From NCBI RefSeq assembly GCF_004339665.1, contig NZ_SMMU01000016.1:1-64000 (forward strand): DNA of 64,000 bases. Reading direction: 5' to 3'. Every line of letters begins with the position of its first letter. The first letter of the stretch is position 1. The position numbers and the translations under genes were made by a program. The notes below the pieces were generated by a model, which worked only from the letters and a program-made list of their open reading frames with translations, had not been told where the DNA came from and did no database searches. This stretch comes from Azotobacter chroococcum (GTDB lineage Bacteria; Pseudomonadota; Gammaproteobacteria; Pseudomonadales; Pseudomonadaceae). Below, one piece after another: positions 18,001-27,545 of the stretch.

Positions 18001-18562
18001 GCGCCGGCTGCCAGCGCACCGCCTCGTCCAGCGGCCTCGCGCCCTGCCGCGAGGTGCGCAGCTGGTCGCGGCCCTCGGCCCAGTCGGCCAGCCAGTCGGC
18101 GCGGTACACCTGGTACTGGTCGAACAGGTCGGCCAGGCGCTCGGCCAGCTGGTGGCGCTTGCGTAGGTCGGCGTCGCCTTCGAGGAAGCGGCGCAGCGGG
18201 GCGAACGCCTCGCCCTGCAAAAGGCCCGGCAGCAGGCGCATCAGCCGCCAGGTCAGCGGCGCCTTGTCGAGCGGCGACTCCAGGGGGATGTCGGCGCCGC
18301 CCAAGAGCGCGCGATAGCTGCGCCAGAGAAAGCGCGCCGGCAGCTCGACCTGGATCGCCGCGGCGATGCCGCAGCTGTCCTGCCCGGCCAGCGCCAGCTT
18401 CAGCCACTGGGCGATGCCGTTGCTCTGCACCAGCACCACCTCGTTCTCCAGCGGCGCCAGCGGATGCAGCCGCATCCACTCCACCACCAGCTCGCGCAGC
18501 TCCTCCAGGCGGTTGCCGTGCACCACCATCAGACCCGGCGTCAGCCCCTCGTCACCCTGCAT
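15077..18562 (-). CDS. recC: exodeoxyribonuclease V gamma subunit RecC
   Basis: A 1161-residue inactive helicase-nuclease homologue that scans for Chi. The N-terminus reads LMVVHGNRLEELRELV then VLVQSNGIAQWLKLALA, the RecC counterpart of the E. coli YHSNRL and VQSTGMAQWL segments. Further RecC-like stretches include FGISSLPAQTLEAL and MRAIPFRMVCLLGMNDGDYPR. The start ATG 18560-18562 is preferred because it keeps the whole conserved N-terminus; ATG 18529 would remove part of it. First gene of the recCBD operon. The order recC-recB-recD without ptr is the pseudomonad arrangement. Confidence 0.95.
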   Translation of the reverse strand: MQGDEGLTPGLMVVHGNRLEELRELVVEWMRLHPLAPLENEVVLVQSNGIAQWLKLALAGQDSCGIAAAIQVELPARFLWRSYRALLGGADIPLESPLDKAPLTWRLMRLLPGLLQGEAFAPLRRFLEGDADLRKRHQLAERLADLFDQYQVYRADWLADWAEGRDQLRTSRQGARPLDEAVRWQPALWRALLEDVGRQALAASRAGVHLRFVERLRTLEAAPPGLPRRVIVFGISSLPAQTLEALATLARFSQVLLCVHNPCQYHWGDIVPDQDLLRHQYRRQQRKGGLAPGLSAEDLHQHAHPLLAAWGKQGRDYINLLDMHDDPEHYRERFAILGGRIDLFGAGDTTHLLGQLQDDILHLRTLEETRQAWPPVDPGADRSLRFHIAHSAQREVEILHDQLLDRFAADPSLRPREVIVMVPDVNAYAPHIQAVFGQYAQDDDRYIPFTLADQGQRGCDPLPIAVEQLLRLPEGRLTVSEVLDLLDVPALRARFAIEASELPTLRRWIEGAGIRWGLDAERRAGLGLPANLEQNTWRFGLRRMLLGYAVGRGAPCAGIEPFDEIGGLDAALIGPLVQLLDALDALHRRLAKPAAPAEWGRILQAMLGDFFLAQSERDQTLLGQLGEALEEWLELCAGVALEEPLPLSVVREAWLGTLDQGRLSQRFLAGAVNFCTLMPMRAIPFRMVCLLGMNDGDYPRSVTPLDFDLMAGDYRPGDRSRREDDRYLLLEALLAAREQLYISWVGRSIRDNCERPASVLLGQLRDHAASGWRLREEYYDASDPEADKAKKLLAALTTEHPLQPFSRRYFAGDGALFSYAREWAALHRQDGPAGAAQALPPFEPDGALALETLQNFLRDPVKHFFTQRLKVHLDEEAQAQLDEEPFGLDGLELHQLRQTLLDAATLALEDDPAQVGPALEAAALRLQRSGRLPLAGFGERLREAVLKPLPEQIGRYRALCADWPERLDSPKPLQFAHAGVELQGWLGGLRRNAGGALARIELQPGDLRRGKDGWKWHRLLRPWVAHVAAAACDVPLTTLLVSEDASLKFAPIEQAKAQAILRLWLEAWRAGLEAPLPVALNTAIAWLLNVDDEAKAGEAACKAYEGGYNHGGEAAGSASLARQYPTFDALTASGDFPEWSRDLYRSLLDHPPAELTEEARA

Positions 18563-18711
18563 GCCCTGCTCCCTTGTGCAAAGAAGGGCGACATTGTGCC
18601 ACTCGAGGACGACAGCGGGTGTCGCGCCCGACCGCCGCCGGCGAAGGGGAAACGGGCGGTCGCGCCGGCACGGACCGGCCGCCAGGCGTGCGATTGCCTG
18701 TCCCGTGCGCC

Positions 18712-20046
18712 TCAGGAGGCGCGGTTCTTCTGGCGGGTCACCCGGAACAGGAAGGCGAGACCCACGGCGGCGGAAAAGAGCGAGGCGAGGAAGATGCCCA
18801 GTTTGGCCTGATCGAGCAGGCTCCTGTCGAACGCCAGGTTGCTGATGAACAGCGCCATGGTGAAGCCGATCCCGGCGAGGATGCCGCCGCCGGCCAGCAG
18901 CTTCCACTCAAGCTCGGGGGGCCTCATCGCGCCCAGGCGCAGCGCCAGCCAGGTGAAGGCCAGGATGCCGGCGGGCTTGCCGAGCGCGAAGCCGACGAAC
19001 ACCGCGACGCTGATGGAGCCGCCGAGATCGCCCGGGGACAGCGACACCCCGGCGTTGGCGAAGGCGAAGAGCGGCATGACCAGATAGGCTACCCACGGAT
19101 GCAGGGCGATCTGGATCCGTTCGGCCGGCGCCAGGGTTTCGCGCGCCGCGGTTTCCGCCAGACGCAAGGACTGCCGGTCCCGGGTGTCCCCGCTCCCTTC
19201 ATTGCCGGCCGGATACGCGATGACTCGATCCAGAATGCCATACAGGCGCTCGTCGCTGACCCACCGGCCGGTGGGGGTCATCAACCCCAGGAGCACGCCG
19301 CTGATCGTCGCATGGACTCCGGAGCGGTCGACGGCGAACCAGATGAAGACGCCCGCCAGGATGTAGAGCGCAATGCTGCGAATGCCGACGAGGGCCATCA
19401 GGCGAACCACCGCGAGACCCACGACGGCGAAAGCCAGCGCACTCCAGGACAGGTCATGGCCATAGCCGATGGCGACCACCAGGATGGCGCCGATGTCGTC
19501 GACGATCGCCAGCGACAGCATGAATACCCGCAGGCTTTGCGGAATGCGCGACTTCAGCAGCGCCAGGCAGCCGATCACGAAGGCGGTGTCGGTGGACATG
19601 ACCACACCCCAGCCCGCCTCGCCGGGCTGACCCGACTGCAGGAGCAGGTACAGCGCCGCCGGTACTGCCATGCCCCCCAGAGCCGCCGAGACCGACAAGG
19701 CGGCCATGCGCGGCTGACGCAATTCGCCCAGCACCAGCTCCCGCTTGAGCTCCACGGCGACGAGGAAGAAGAACAGGGTCATCAGCCCGTCACCGATCCA
19801 GTCTTTCATGGAGCGGACAAACGCCAGCGAGCCGATCTGCAGCCCCATGGGGGTTTCCCATACGCCCAGAAAGGCCTCGGCCCAGGGTGAATTGGCAAGC
19901 CCCACGGCAGCGACCGTGAAGAACAGCAGAACGGCAGCGGCGACGGCCTCGATGCGCAGGAAGCGGGCCAGCGGTCTGGTCAGCCGCTGAACGGATTCAT
20001 GGGGCAGCCGGGAGAAATCGGAGCGTCCCTGCGGGTCTTCGGGCAT
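18712..20046 (-). CDS. nhaA: Na+/H+ antiporter NhaA
   Basis: A 444-residue integral membrane protein with 11-12 predicted helices. The NhaA ion site motif is in SLAIVDDIGAILVVA, with adjacent Asp residues equivalent to E. coli Asp163/Asp164. MSTDTAFVIGCLALL carries the conserved STDTAF of the discontinuous helix. EWKLLAGGGILAGIGFTMALFI near the C-terminus is also typical. It exports Na+ in exchange for protons. It is longer than E. coli NhaA (388) through an N-terminal extension and a loop with GNEGSGDTRDRQ. It stands alone between recC and an Arc-type gene. Confidence 0.95.
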   Translation of the reverse strand: MPEDPQGRSDFSRLPHESVQRLTRPLARFLRIEAVAAAVLLFFTVAAVGLANSPWAEAFLGVWETPMGLQIGSLAFVRSMKDWIGDGLMTLFFFLVAVELKRELVLGELRQPRMAALSVSAALGGMAVPAALYLLLQSGQPGEAGWGVVMSTDTAFVIGCLALLKSRIPQSLRVFMLSLAIVDDIGAILVVAIGYGHDLSWSALAFAVVGLAVVRLMALVGIRSIALYILAGVFIWFAVDRSGVHATISGVLLGLMTPTGRWVSDERLYGILDRVIAYPAGNEGSGDTRDRQSLRLAETAARETLAPAERIQIALHPWVAYLVMPLFAFANAGVSLSPGDLGGSISVAVFVGFALGKPAGILAFTWLALRLGAMRPPELEWKLLAGGGILAGIGFTMALFISNLAFDRSLLDQAKLGIFLASLFSAAVGLAFLFRVTRQKNRAS

Positions 20047-20229
20047 GACGCGAGTCCTCGGATGGTGGCTCAGGCGGTTGGGACTCTACCGGAGCGCTTT
20101 CGCCTGGCTGGAGAGGTGCAGGCGGCTCGGGCATCGCGTCTGGATTTGAACCGACGGGACCTCAAGGCTATGCGGATCGCGGCCGACATGGCGGCGGCAA
20201 TCGCCGAGGCGCTGATCCAAGTGAGGATA

Positions 20230-20550
20230 TTACCTGGGCTTGTTCTCTTCCGGGGAGAGAGGCGCAGCCTGCTTGGCATTCAATACTTTTTGAGCTTCCT
20301 GAAGGGCGTTTTTTACCTCGTTGAGATCTTCGGCAGCACTAAGGCCGGCCTGCAGCACGGCGCCAAGCTCGACCATCAGCGCGTCCCGGGCGGCCTTGGC
20401 TTCGACGATATCCTCGTTGGCGAAGGTTTCCTCCAGGCGGGCGACGATCTCGGCCGTCGCCGATCGATTATTGTCTCTGGCAGCCTCCATGAGTTTGACT
20501 TTCAGCTCTTCCGGAAGGCGGAGGTTGAAGTGCGGGTCTGTGTCGCTCAT
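20230..20550 (-). CDS. Arc-family ribbon-helix-helix DNA-binding protein
   Basis: A 106-residue protein whose first 45 residues form an Arc-type ribbon-helix-helix: HFNLRLPEELKVKLMEAA, then NNRSATAEIVARLEE. The beta strand with alternating Asn/Arg would contact DNA. The C-terminal 55 residues are helical and charged and may mediate oligomerisation. The start at 20550 is chosen because the domain begins right after it; the frame upstream is unrelated. No toxin-like partner is adjacent, so it may be a stand-alone regulator. Confidence 0.85.
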   Translation of the reverse strand: MSDTDPHFNLRLPEELKVKLMEAARDNNRSATAEIVARLEETFANEDIVEAKAARDALMVELGAVLQAGLSAAEDLNEVKNALQEAQKVLNAKQAAPLSPEENKPR

Positions 20551-20832
20551 GCGTGACCTCGATCTGAATAGCGTTTGCAGGGCCACTCCCTGGGGTTGGA
20601 CGCCCGCGTGTGCAGGAGTTCCCCATCCCTGGCCTTTCCGTTCAGTATGGCAACCCGTGCCGGGAAACGCGGCCGGGCTGACCCGCGGTCCAGGCATGCG
20701 CAGTGCCCCTGGCTGGCGGTCAGGCAAGACCGGAGGCTGGTGGCTGCACTATTCTGTCCACAAAGGCCACTTACTGATGTCCAACCCCAGCGGATACCGA
20801 TTGCTGAACGCATCGCCATCGAGGTGCTCGGT

Positions 20833-21450
20833 ATGTATCACGGTGAAAGGTTCAACGCCTGGACCCATCTGGTCGGCGCGCTCCTGGCGCTGGTCGGCAT
20901 GGTCTGGCTGCTGGTGGTGGCGAGCCTCGACGGCACGCCGCAGAAGATCGTCGCCAGCGCGATCTACGGCGCGACCCTGCTGTTGCTCTACAGCATCTCG
21001 ACCATCTACCACAGCCTGCGCGGGCGAGCGAAGACGATCATGCGCAAGCTCGATCACCTGTCGATCTACCTGTTGATCGCCGGCAGCTACACGCCCTTCT
21101 GCCTGGTGACCCTGCCCGATGCCTGGGGCTGGTCGCTGCTGGCGATCATCTGGAGCCTCGCGCTGTTCGGCATGCTGCAGGAATTCAAGCCGCATTCCGA
21201 GGCGCGGGTTCTCTCGCTGGTGATCTATGCGGTGATGGGCTGGCTGATCCTGGTGGCGGTCAAGCCGCTGCTCGCTGCCCTGGGCAGTGCGGGCTTTACC
21301 TGGCTGCTGGCGGGCGGGATCGCCTACACCGTGGGGATCGTCTTCTTCGCCTTCGACAGCCGCTTCCGCCACTGGCACGGCATCTGGCACCTGTTCGTCA
21401 TGGCCGGCAGCCTGCTGCACTTCGTGGCGATCTTCTTTTATGTGGTGTGA
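20833..21450 (+). CDS. hemolysin III family membrane protein (TrhA/YqfA-like, PAQR family)
   Basis: A 205-residue protein with seven predicted helices. PAQR-type signatures are HGERFNAWTHLVGALLALVG at the N-terminus, STIYHSLRG after helix 2, RKLDHLSIYLLIAGSYTPF, and the C-terminal FRHWHGIWHLFVMAGSLLHF with two His residues that could bind metal. Family members have been implicated in membrane fluidity or energetics; the hemolysin name is historical. The start at 20833 follows GAGGTG with 6-base spacing and matches the family N-terminus. Confidence 0.9.
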   Translation: MYHGERFNAWTHLVGALLALVGMVWLLVVASLDGTPQKIVASAIYGATLLLLYSISTIYHSLRGRAKTIMRKLDHLSIYLLIAGSYTPFCLVTLPDAWGWSLLAIIWSLALFGMLQEFKPHSEARVLSLVIYAVMGWLILVAVKPLLAALGSAGFTWLLAGGIAYTVGIVFFAFDSRFRHWHGIWHLFVMAGSLLHFVAIFFYVV

Positions 21451-21647
21451 AGGGCAGGCTGATCCGGTCGGTTTCCGTGTTCAGCCAGAGAATCACCGGC
21501 CAGAGCCTGTCCCGGCGCGGCTTGGGCGACAACGCCGCAATCGCGGCCAGCAGGGGCCCGAGAAGGTCACTCGCATTCACGCCGACGATCCCGTTCGGAG
21601 AGAGGCAGCTTGAACAATTCCGTGGGTGGGTAATTGAGGAGGGAATT

Positions 21648-21673
21648 GCAAGCCCGAGTCACCCCGGGCTTGC
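21648..21673. terminator. hairpin at the end of the GH97 gene
   Basis: GCAAGCCCG and CGGGCTTGC form a perfect 9-bp stem with a short loop, 13 bases beyond the stop codon of the minus-strand GH97 gene. The U-tract is weak, so it may be a stabilising or bidirectional hairpin rather than a strong terminator. Confidence 0.5.
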
Positions 21674-21685
21674 CTATATATGGAG

Positions 21686-23707
21686 TTAAAGTTTGATAAA
21701 ACGGATAGCGGTACCACCGCCAGGCTTCAGATCCAGGCTGAGCACAGTATCTCGACCAACGGTCTGGGAAACGATTTCGATCGCCTCGGGATTATCGCGC
21801 CAATCCGCGTTGGCAGCGTCGCGGTAGATCTCGGCACGGTATTGTGCAGCAGGTTCCAGGAACGATAGATCCACTGGCAACATTCTCGCCTCTTCATTTG
21901 TAATCGCGCCCAAGTACCAATCGCTGCTGTGTTTATCCTGACGCGCCATAATCAAGTACTGCCCGATCTCACCGGCGAGCGTTTTACTGTCTGACCAGTC
22001 CGTTGGTACGTCATCGATAAATTTGAAAGCAGGTTTGCCTTCATAATTTTCTGGCAGGTCTGCGGCCATTTGCAATGGGCTGTAAAGGGTGACATACAAT
22101 GCCAACTGATTGGCCAAAGTGCTGGGCACGCGGTTGTTGGGTCGATGCTTTTTATAGTCGAACTTGAAAATACCCGGGGTAAAGTCGGTAGGGCCAGACA
22201 GACCGCGGGTAAAGGGAATGATCACCGTGTGATTTGGCAGGTTGCCCGTATCGGGGCTGCCGCCGTTGTATTCCATACCGCGCACACCCTCGCGTGTCAT
22301 CAGGTTGGGGTAGGTACGACGCAGCCCAGTATCTTTAACGGTTTCGTGCGCATTCACCATGATGTTGTACTTGGCTGCCGTCTCGACAACTTTCTGGAAG
22401 TGGCGCACCATGAATTGCCCTTGATGCGACTCCTTGCCATCCAGGCGAGGACCTACATAGCCCATTTTCACAGATTGAATCCCCTGCTTTTTATAATAGG
22501 CAAAGGCTCGTTCCATCTGCTCCTCGTAATGCGCTACACCCGCTGCAGTTTCATGATGGCCAATCAAACGCAAACCCTTTGACTGGGCATACTCAGTCGC
22601 GGCGTCGATATCGAAGCCGACCACAGGCTCATCAAACACAAAGGTTGGCTTGCGATTCCACCACTCACCTTCCCAGCCCTTATTCCAGCCTTCGACCAGC
22701 ACGCCGTCGATATCATGCTTGGCGGCAAAATCTATATACTGCTTGACGCGCTCCGTAGTCGCACCTTGATCCTCGCCAGGACTCCACGACTTGTTACCAA
22801 TGTGCATCTCCCACCAAACACCCATGTATTTGCCCGGCTTCACATAGGATGAAACATCACCGAGCTTGTTCGGCTCGTTCAGATTCAACACCAAATCAGA
22901 ATTGAGCAAATCAGCAGCGCTATCGGCGATTTGAATCGTGCGCCATGGTGTCTCCAGCGGTGTTTGCGCATAGACACGGGTTCCATCAGCCCAGGGAGCC
23001 AGATCCGCCTTGAGGGTAATGTGATTTTCGGCAGTGTTGCGCAGCGACATGCCGGCGTAGTCGATGAGCGCCGCTTCGTGCACAGCGATAGCTACATTAT
23101 CCTCGACGCCGGTTAGAGTTAACGGTGTATGCGCCACATCGATACTGCTGAGCGCAGACTTTAGATATTGATACTCATAGTCCTGTTCACGGTGTGCAGG
23201 GATCCACCAGGCATTGAAATTCCGTGCAAAGGCAAATTCGGTCAATTCATCTTCAATGGAAAATTTATCCAGCTGCTCTTGCTTGGGTATGACATAGCGA
23301 AAACCGACACCGTCATCAAACGCGCGGAAAACCACTTCAAACTTGCGCTTCAGCCCTGTTTTTTCAGTCAAGTAGAGGTGTAGCTCATTGTGCTCGTCGC
23401 TCACGGTGGCACGCTCGCCCCAGACTGGTTGCCACTGCTTTCGCACTGTCTCCTTGTCTGCTTTTACAAGCTCCAGATCACCCGCCAGGTCGGGCTGGCC
23501 CTTTATCGCAAAGCCAAGCCTGGAGGGTTTGATAATAGCCTTATCGTTAAAGCTGATGGAGTACTCCAGGCCAGCAGGCTGGTTATTGACACTCACCCGA
23601 ATGCGGCCATCCGGCGACAACAATTGCTGCTGATCAACCTGTTCGGCAAAGGCACCAAAGGTAGTGGATAACAAGAAAAAGGCTAACAGCTTATGGCGTG
23701 AAAACAT
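21686..23707 (-). CDS. GH97 family alpha-glucosidase/alpha-galactosidase, secreted
   Basis: A 673-residue protein with a cleavable signal peptide (LLAFFLLSTTFGAFA). The N-terminal beta-sandwich (residues about 25-270) and (beta/alpha)8 barrel of GH97 are recognisable by GKYMGVWWEMHIG, NAHETVKDTGLRRTYPN and LMTREGVRGMEYNGG. SusB-type inverting and retaining GH97 members differ in one carboxylate, which cannot be settled by eye. It would hydrolyse alpha-glucosides in the periplasm. Its base composition is visibly lower in GC and its codons more AT-ending than neighbours on either side, suggesting acquisition from a lower-GC gammaproteobacterium. It lies next to sucrose-type genes. Confidence 0.9.
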   Translation of the reverse strand: MFSRHKLLAFFLLSTTFGAFAEQVDQQQLLSPDGRIRVSVNNQPAGLEYSISFNDKAIIKPSRLGFAIKGQPDLAGDLELVKADKETVRKQWQPVWGERATVSDEHNELHLYLTEKTGLKRKFEVVFRAFDDGVGFRYVIPKQEQLDKFSIEDELTEFAFARNFNAWWIPAHREQDYEYQYLKSALSSIDVAHTPLTLTGVEDNVAIAVHEAALIDYAGMSLRNTAENHITLKADLAPWADGTRVYAQTPLETPWRTIQIADSAADLLNSDLVLNLNEPNKLGDVSSYVKPGKYMGVWWEMHIGNKSWSPGEDQGATTERVKQYIDFAAKHDIDGVLVEGWNKGWEGEWWNRKPTFVFDEPVVGFDIDAATEYAQSKGLRLIGHHETAAGVAHYEEQMERAFAYYKKQGIQSVKMGYVGPRLDGKESHQGQFMVRHFQKVVETAAKYNIMVNAHETVKDTGLRRTYPNLMTREGVRGMEYNGGSPDTGNLPNHTVIIPFTRGLSGPTDFTPGIFKFDYKKHRPNNRVPSTLANQLALYVTLYSPLQMAADLPENYEGKPAFKFIDDVPTDWSDSKTLAGEIGQYLIMARQDKHSSDWYLGAITNEEARMLPVDLSFLEPAAQYRAEIYRDAANADWRDNPEAIEIVSQTVGRDTVLSLDLKPGGGTAIRFIKL

Positions 23708-24281
23708 CTGGACTTCCTATTGTTGACATTATTGGTGGTAACATGCCTGCTTCCTTGCGCATTGCTCTCCTAGGCAGGAACTCAATCTCGGAGCCGAAAC
23801 AGTTTCCCAAATAAAAGTTGTAACCCGAGCATCGGAAATCTAGCTTGTAAATTATGGATGACTTTACTAATGGATGCTCCATTGCTGTTCTTTCTGGAAC
23901 AGCGCGAAAGCATGTGAATAACTCTGAACGGGAAGCTGGAAGTGAAACTTCCCGTAACTCTGCAAGCCTTGGCAGGTAAAGCCATGGAAACCTCGACGCG
24001 GAAACAGCGCTTTCAGCTTTAGGGTCTATATTCATCACAAGCCTGATCTGTCATCCTTTCTTGTTGTTTTTGAACTTTTCCGGTCATAGAGGCCTTGATA
24101 AAGCTGTGGCCAGCATAATTCTTCACCGGCTAAGTTAACGTTAACTTAGCACTTGCAAATTTGTTTGCCAACCGGTTTTCATCGGGCACCGGTGCCAGAG
24201 TTTCTTCCTGAGTAGGGAAAAGGCCAGCCATGCCACACTGCAGAGTCGTGGCACCACAAATTGAACTTGTCATGAGCATGA
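23708..24281. other. AT-richer intergenic region between GH97 and porin genes
   Basis: 574 bases. The only structure recognised is the perfect palindrome at 24129-24150. Several short frames exist on the minus strand (up to 115 codons), but none looks like a known family. A long 5' leader for the GH97 transcript or the remains of a deleted gene are both possible. Confidence 0.5.
24129..24150. promoter_or_regulatory. perfect 22-bp palindromic operator-like site
   Basis: The half-site GCTAAGTTAAC is followed immediately by its exact complement, giving the core GTTAACGTTAAC typical of LacI-family operators. The same core, with one mismatch, is found in front of the sucrose permease gene at 26127-26138. 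It lies 132 bases beyond the porin stop and 420 bases upstream of the GH97 start. Confidence 0.65.
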
Positions 24282-26072
<1,791 letters not shown>

Positions 26073-26086
26073 TCAAACGATTACGC

Positions 26087-26116
26087 TTGACAGCAAGCTG
26101 GCGGGAGTAGCGTAAT
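26087..26116 (+). promoter_or_regulatory. possible promoter of the permease gene
   Basis: TTGACA at 26087-26092 is followed 18 bases later by CGTAAT (26111-26116); spacing is slightly long and the -10 weak. The operator-like GTTAACGTTACC begins about 10 bases downstream, a position suited to repression. Confidence 0.4.
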
Positions 26117-26126
26117 ACGCCTCGAT

Positions 26127-26138
26127 GTTAACGTTACC
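26127..26138. promoter_or_regulatory. operator-like site GTTAACGTTACC before the permease gene
   Basis: Differs at one base from the core of the palindrome at 24129-24150. It lies between the probable promoter and the ribosome site of the permease gene, so a LacI-family repressor is a natural candidate, for instance the cscR-like gene at 32304. Confidence 0.55.
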
Positions 26139-26164
26139 TCCAATAAAAACAAGAGGGTTTTTTC

Positions 26165-27448
26165 ATGCACCTCCCGTTCAAACGCGAGTACTGGCTGGTC
26201 AGTGGTCTGCTGTTCTTCTTCTTCTTCGCCTGGTCGTCGAGCTATTCGCTGTTCTCGATCTGGCTGCACCGGGTCATCGGCCTGAGCGGCACGGAAACCG
26301 GCTTCGTCTTCGCTGCCAACGCCATCGCCGCGCTGCTCATCCAGCCCTTCTACGGCGCCCTGCAGGATCGCCTGGGCCTGTCCCGGAAACTGCTGGTCTG
26401 GATCGGCGTGCTGCTCGCCTGCGCCGCGCCCTTCGCGATCCACGTCTACGCCGGCCTGCTGGCCCACAACGTGGTGCTCGGCGCCCTGGTCGGCGCCGCC
26501 TTCCTGGCCTTCGCCATGCTCGCCGGCGTGGGCGTCATCGAGTCCTACACCGAGCGGCTGTCGCGGCATGCCGGCTTCGAGTTCGGCACCACCCGGATGT
26601 GGGGCTCGCTGGGCTGGGCGGCCGCGACGGGTGTGGTCGGCGTGGTGTTCAACATCGACCCGGACATCGCCTTCTACATGAGCAGCGCCGCCGGCCTGGC
26701 GTTCCTGCTGATCCTCTCCCGGCTGGACATGGACGCCTTCAGGAACCACGAGGCGCAGGCCGGCGAGTCCGCGCCGGTACGCACCGCCGACATCCTGCAG
26801 CTGCTGCGCCTGCCGCGCTTCTGGGCGTTCAGCCTGTTCCTGACCGGGGTCGCCGGGGTCTACATGATCTACGAGCAGCAGTTCCCGGTGTATTTCGCCT
26901 CCTTCTTCCCCACCCCGGAGGAAGGCACCCGCGCCTACGGCTACCTGAACTCCTCGCAGGTGCTGGTCGAGGCCGTGCTCATGCTGTTCGCGCCCTGGGT
27001 GGTCGCCCGCACCGGCGCCAAGTACGGCCTGCTGCTGGCCGGCGCCATCATGTTCGTGCGCATCCTCGGCTCCGGGCTGGCCACCGAGGCCTGGACCGTC
27101 GGCGCCTGCAAGATGCTGCACGCCATAGAGGTGCCGATCCTGCTGGTCGCGGTGTTCAAGTACATCTCCGTCAACTTCGACGCGCGGCTGTCGGCCACGC
27201 TCTACCTGGTCAGTTTCCAGTTCGCCCAGCAGCTGACCGCCATGCTGCTGTCGCCGGCCGTGGGCTACGGCTACGACAAGGTCGGCTTCGCCAGCGTCTA
27301 CCTGCTGCTGGCCGGCCTGGTCGGCGCCTGCCTGCTGCTGTCCTGGTCGCTGCTGCGCGCCGACCCGTCGCGCAAGACCGCCCGGGCGGCGGACAGCTCC
27401 CTGGAGCTGCCGGCCATCGCCCAGTCGGCCAACCACTACGAACCCTAG
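26165..27448 (+). CDS. cscB: sucrose permease CscB-like (MFS, oligosaccharide:H+ symporter)
   Basis: A 427-residue protein with twelve predicted helices. The N-terminus (EYWLVSGLLFFFFFAWSSSY) and the following SLFSIWLHRVIGLSGTETG closely follow LacY/CscB. Other OHS signatures are FYGALQDRLGLSRKLL (loop 2-3) and FGTTRMWGSLGWA. It would bring sucrose in with protons. The ribosome site AGAGGG lies before ATG 26165. The cscA-like gene follows 97 bases later on the same strand. Confidence 0.92.
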   Translation: MHLPFKREYWLVSGLLFFFFFAWSSSYSLFSIWLHRVIGLSGTETGFVFAANAIAALLIQPFYGALQDRLGLSRKLLVWIGVLLACAAPFAIHVYAGLLAHNVVLGALVGAAFLAFAMLAGVGVIESYTERLSRHAGFEFGTTRMWGSLGWAAATGVVGVVFNIDPDIAFYMSSAAGLAFLLILSRLDMDAFRNHEAQAGESAPVRTADILQLLRLPRFWAFSLFLTGVAGVYMIYEQQFPVYFASFFPTPEEGTRAYGYLNSSQVLVEAVLMLFAPWVVARTGAKYGLLLAGAIMFVRILGSGLATEAWTVGACKMLHAIEVPILLVAVFKYISVNFDARLSATLYLVSFQFAQQLTAMLLSPAVGYGYDKVGFASVYLLLAGLVGACLLLSWSLLRADPSRKTARAADSSLELPAIAQSANHYEP

Positions 27449-27545
27449 TGAGGAAAGGCCCCCACAAAAGCCACTTCGCGTCATCCGCGTCCCGGCGGGG
27501 ATGACGCCCGCTCAAGACCTTCCCACGCACCTCAAGGATCACGAC

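Noticed and set aside
15056-18166. A 1036-codon plus-strand open frame opposite recC
   Set aside because: Antisense shadow; the minus strand carries clear RecC motifs.
20128-20175. A tRNA T-arm-like sequence (GGTTCAAATCC on the minus strand)
   Set aside because: The stem does not pair to five base pairs, and no acceptor, D or anticodon arms could be found around it.
23691-24038. A 115-codon minus-strand frame upstream of the GH97 gene
   Set aside because: It overlaps the GH97 start, has no recognisable domain and no consistent third-position bias; a leader region is more likely.
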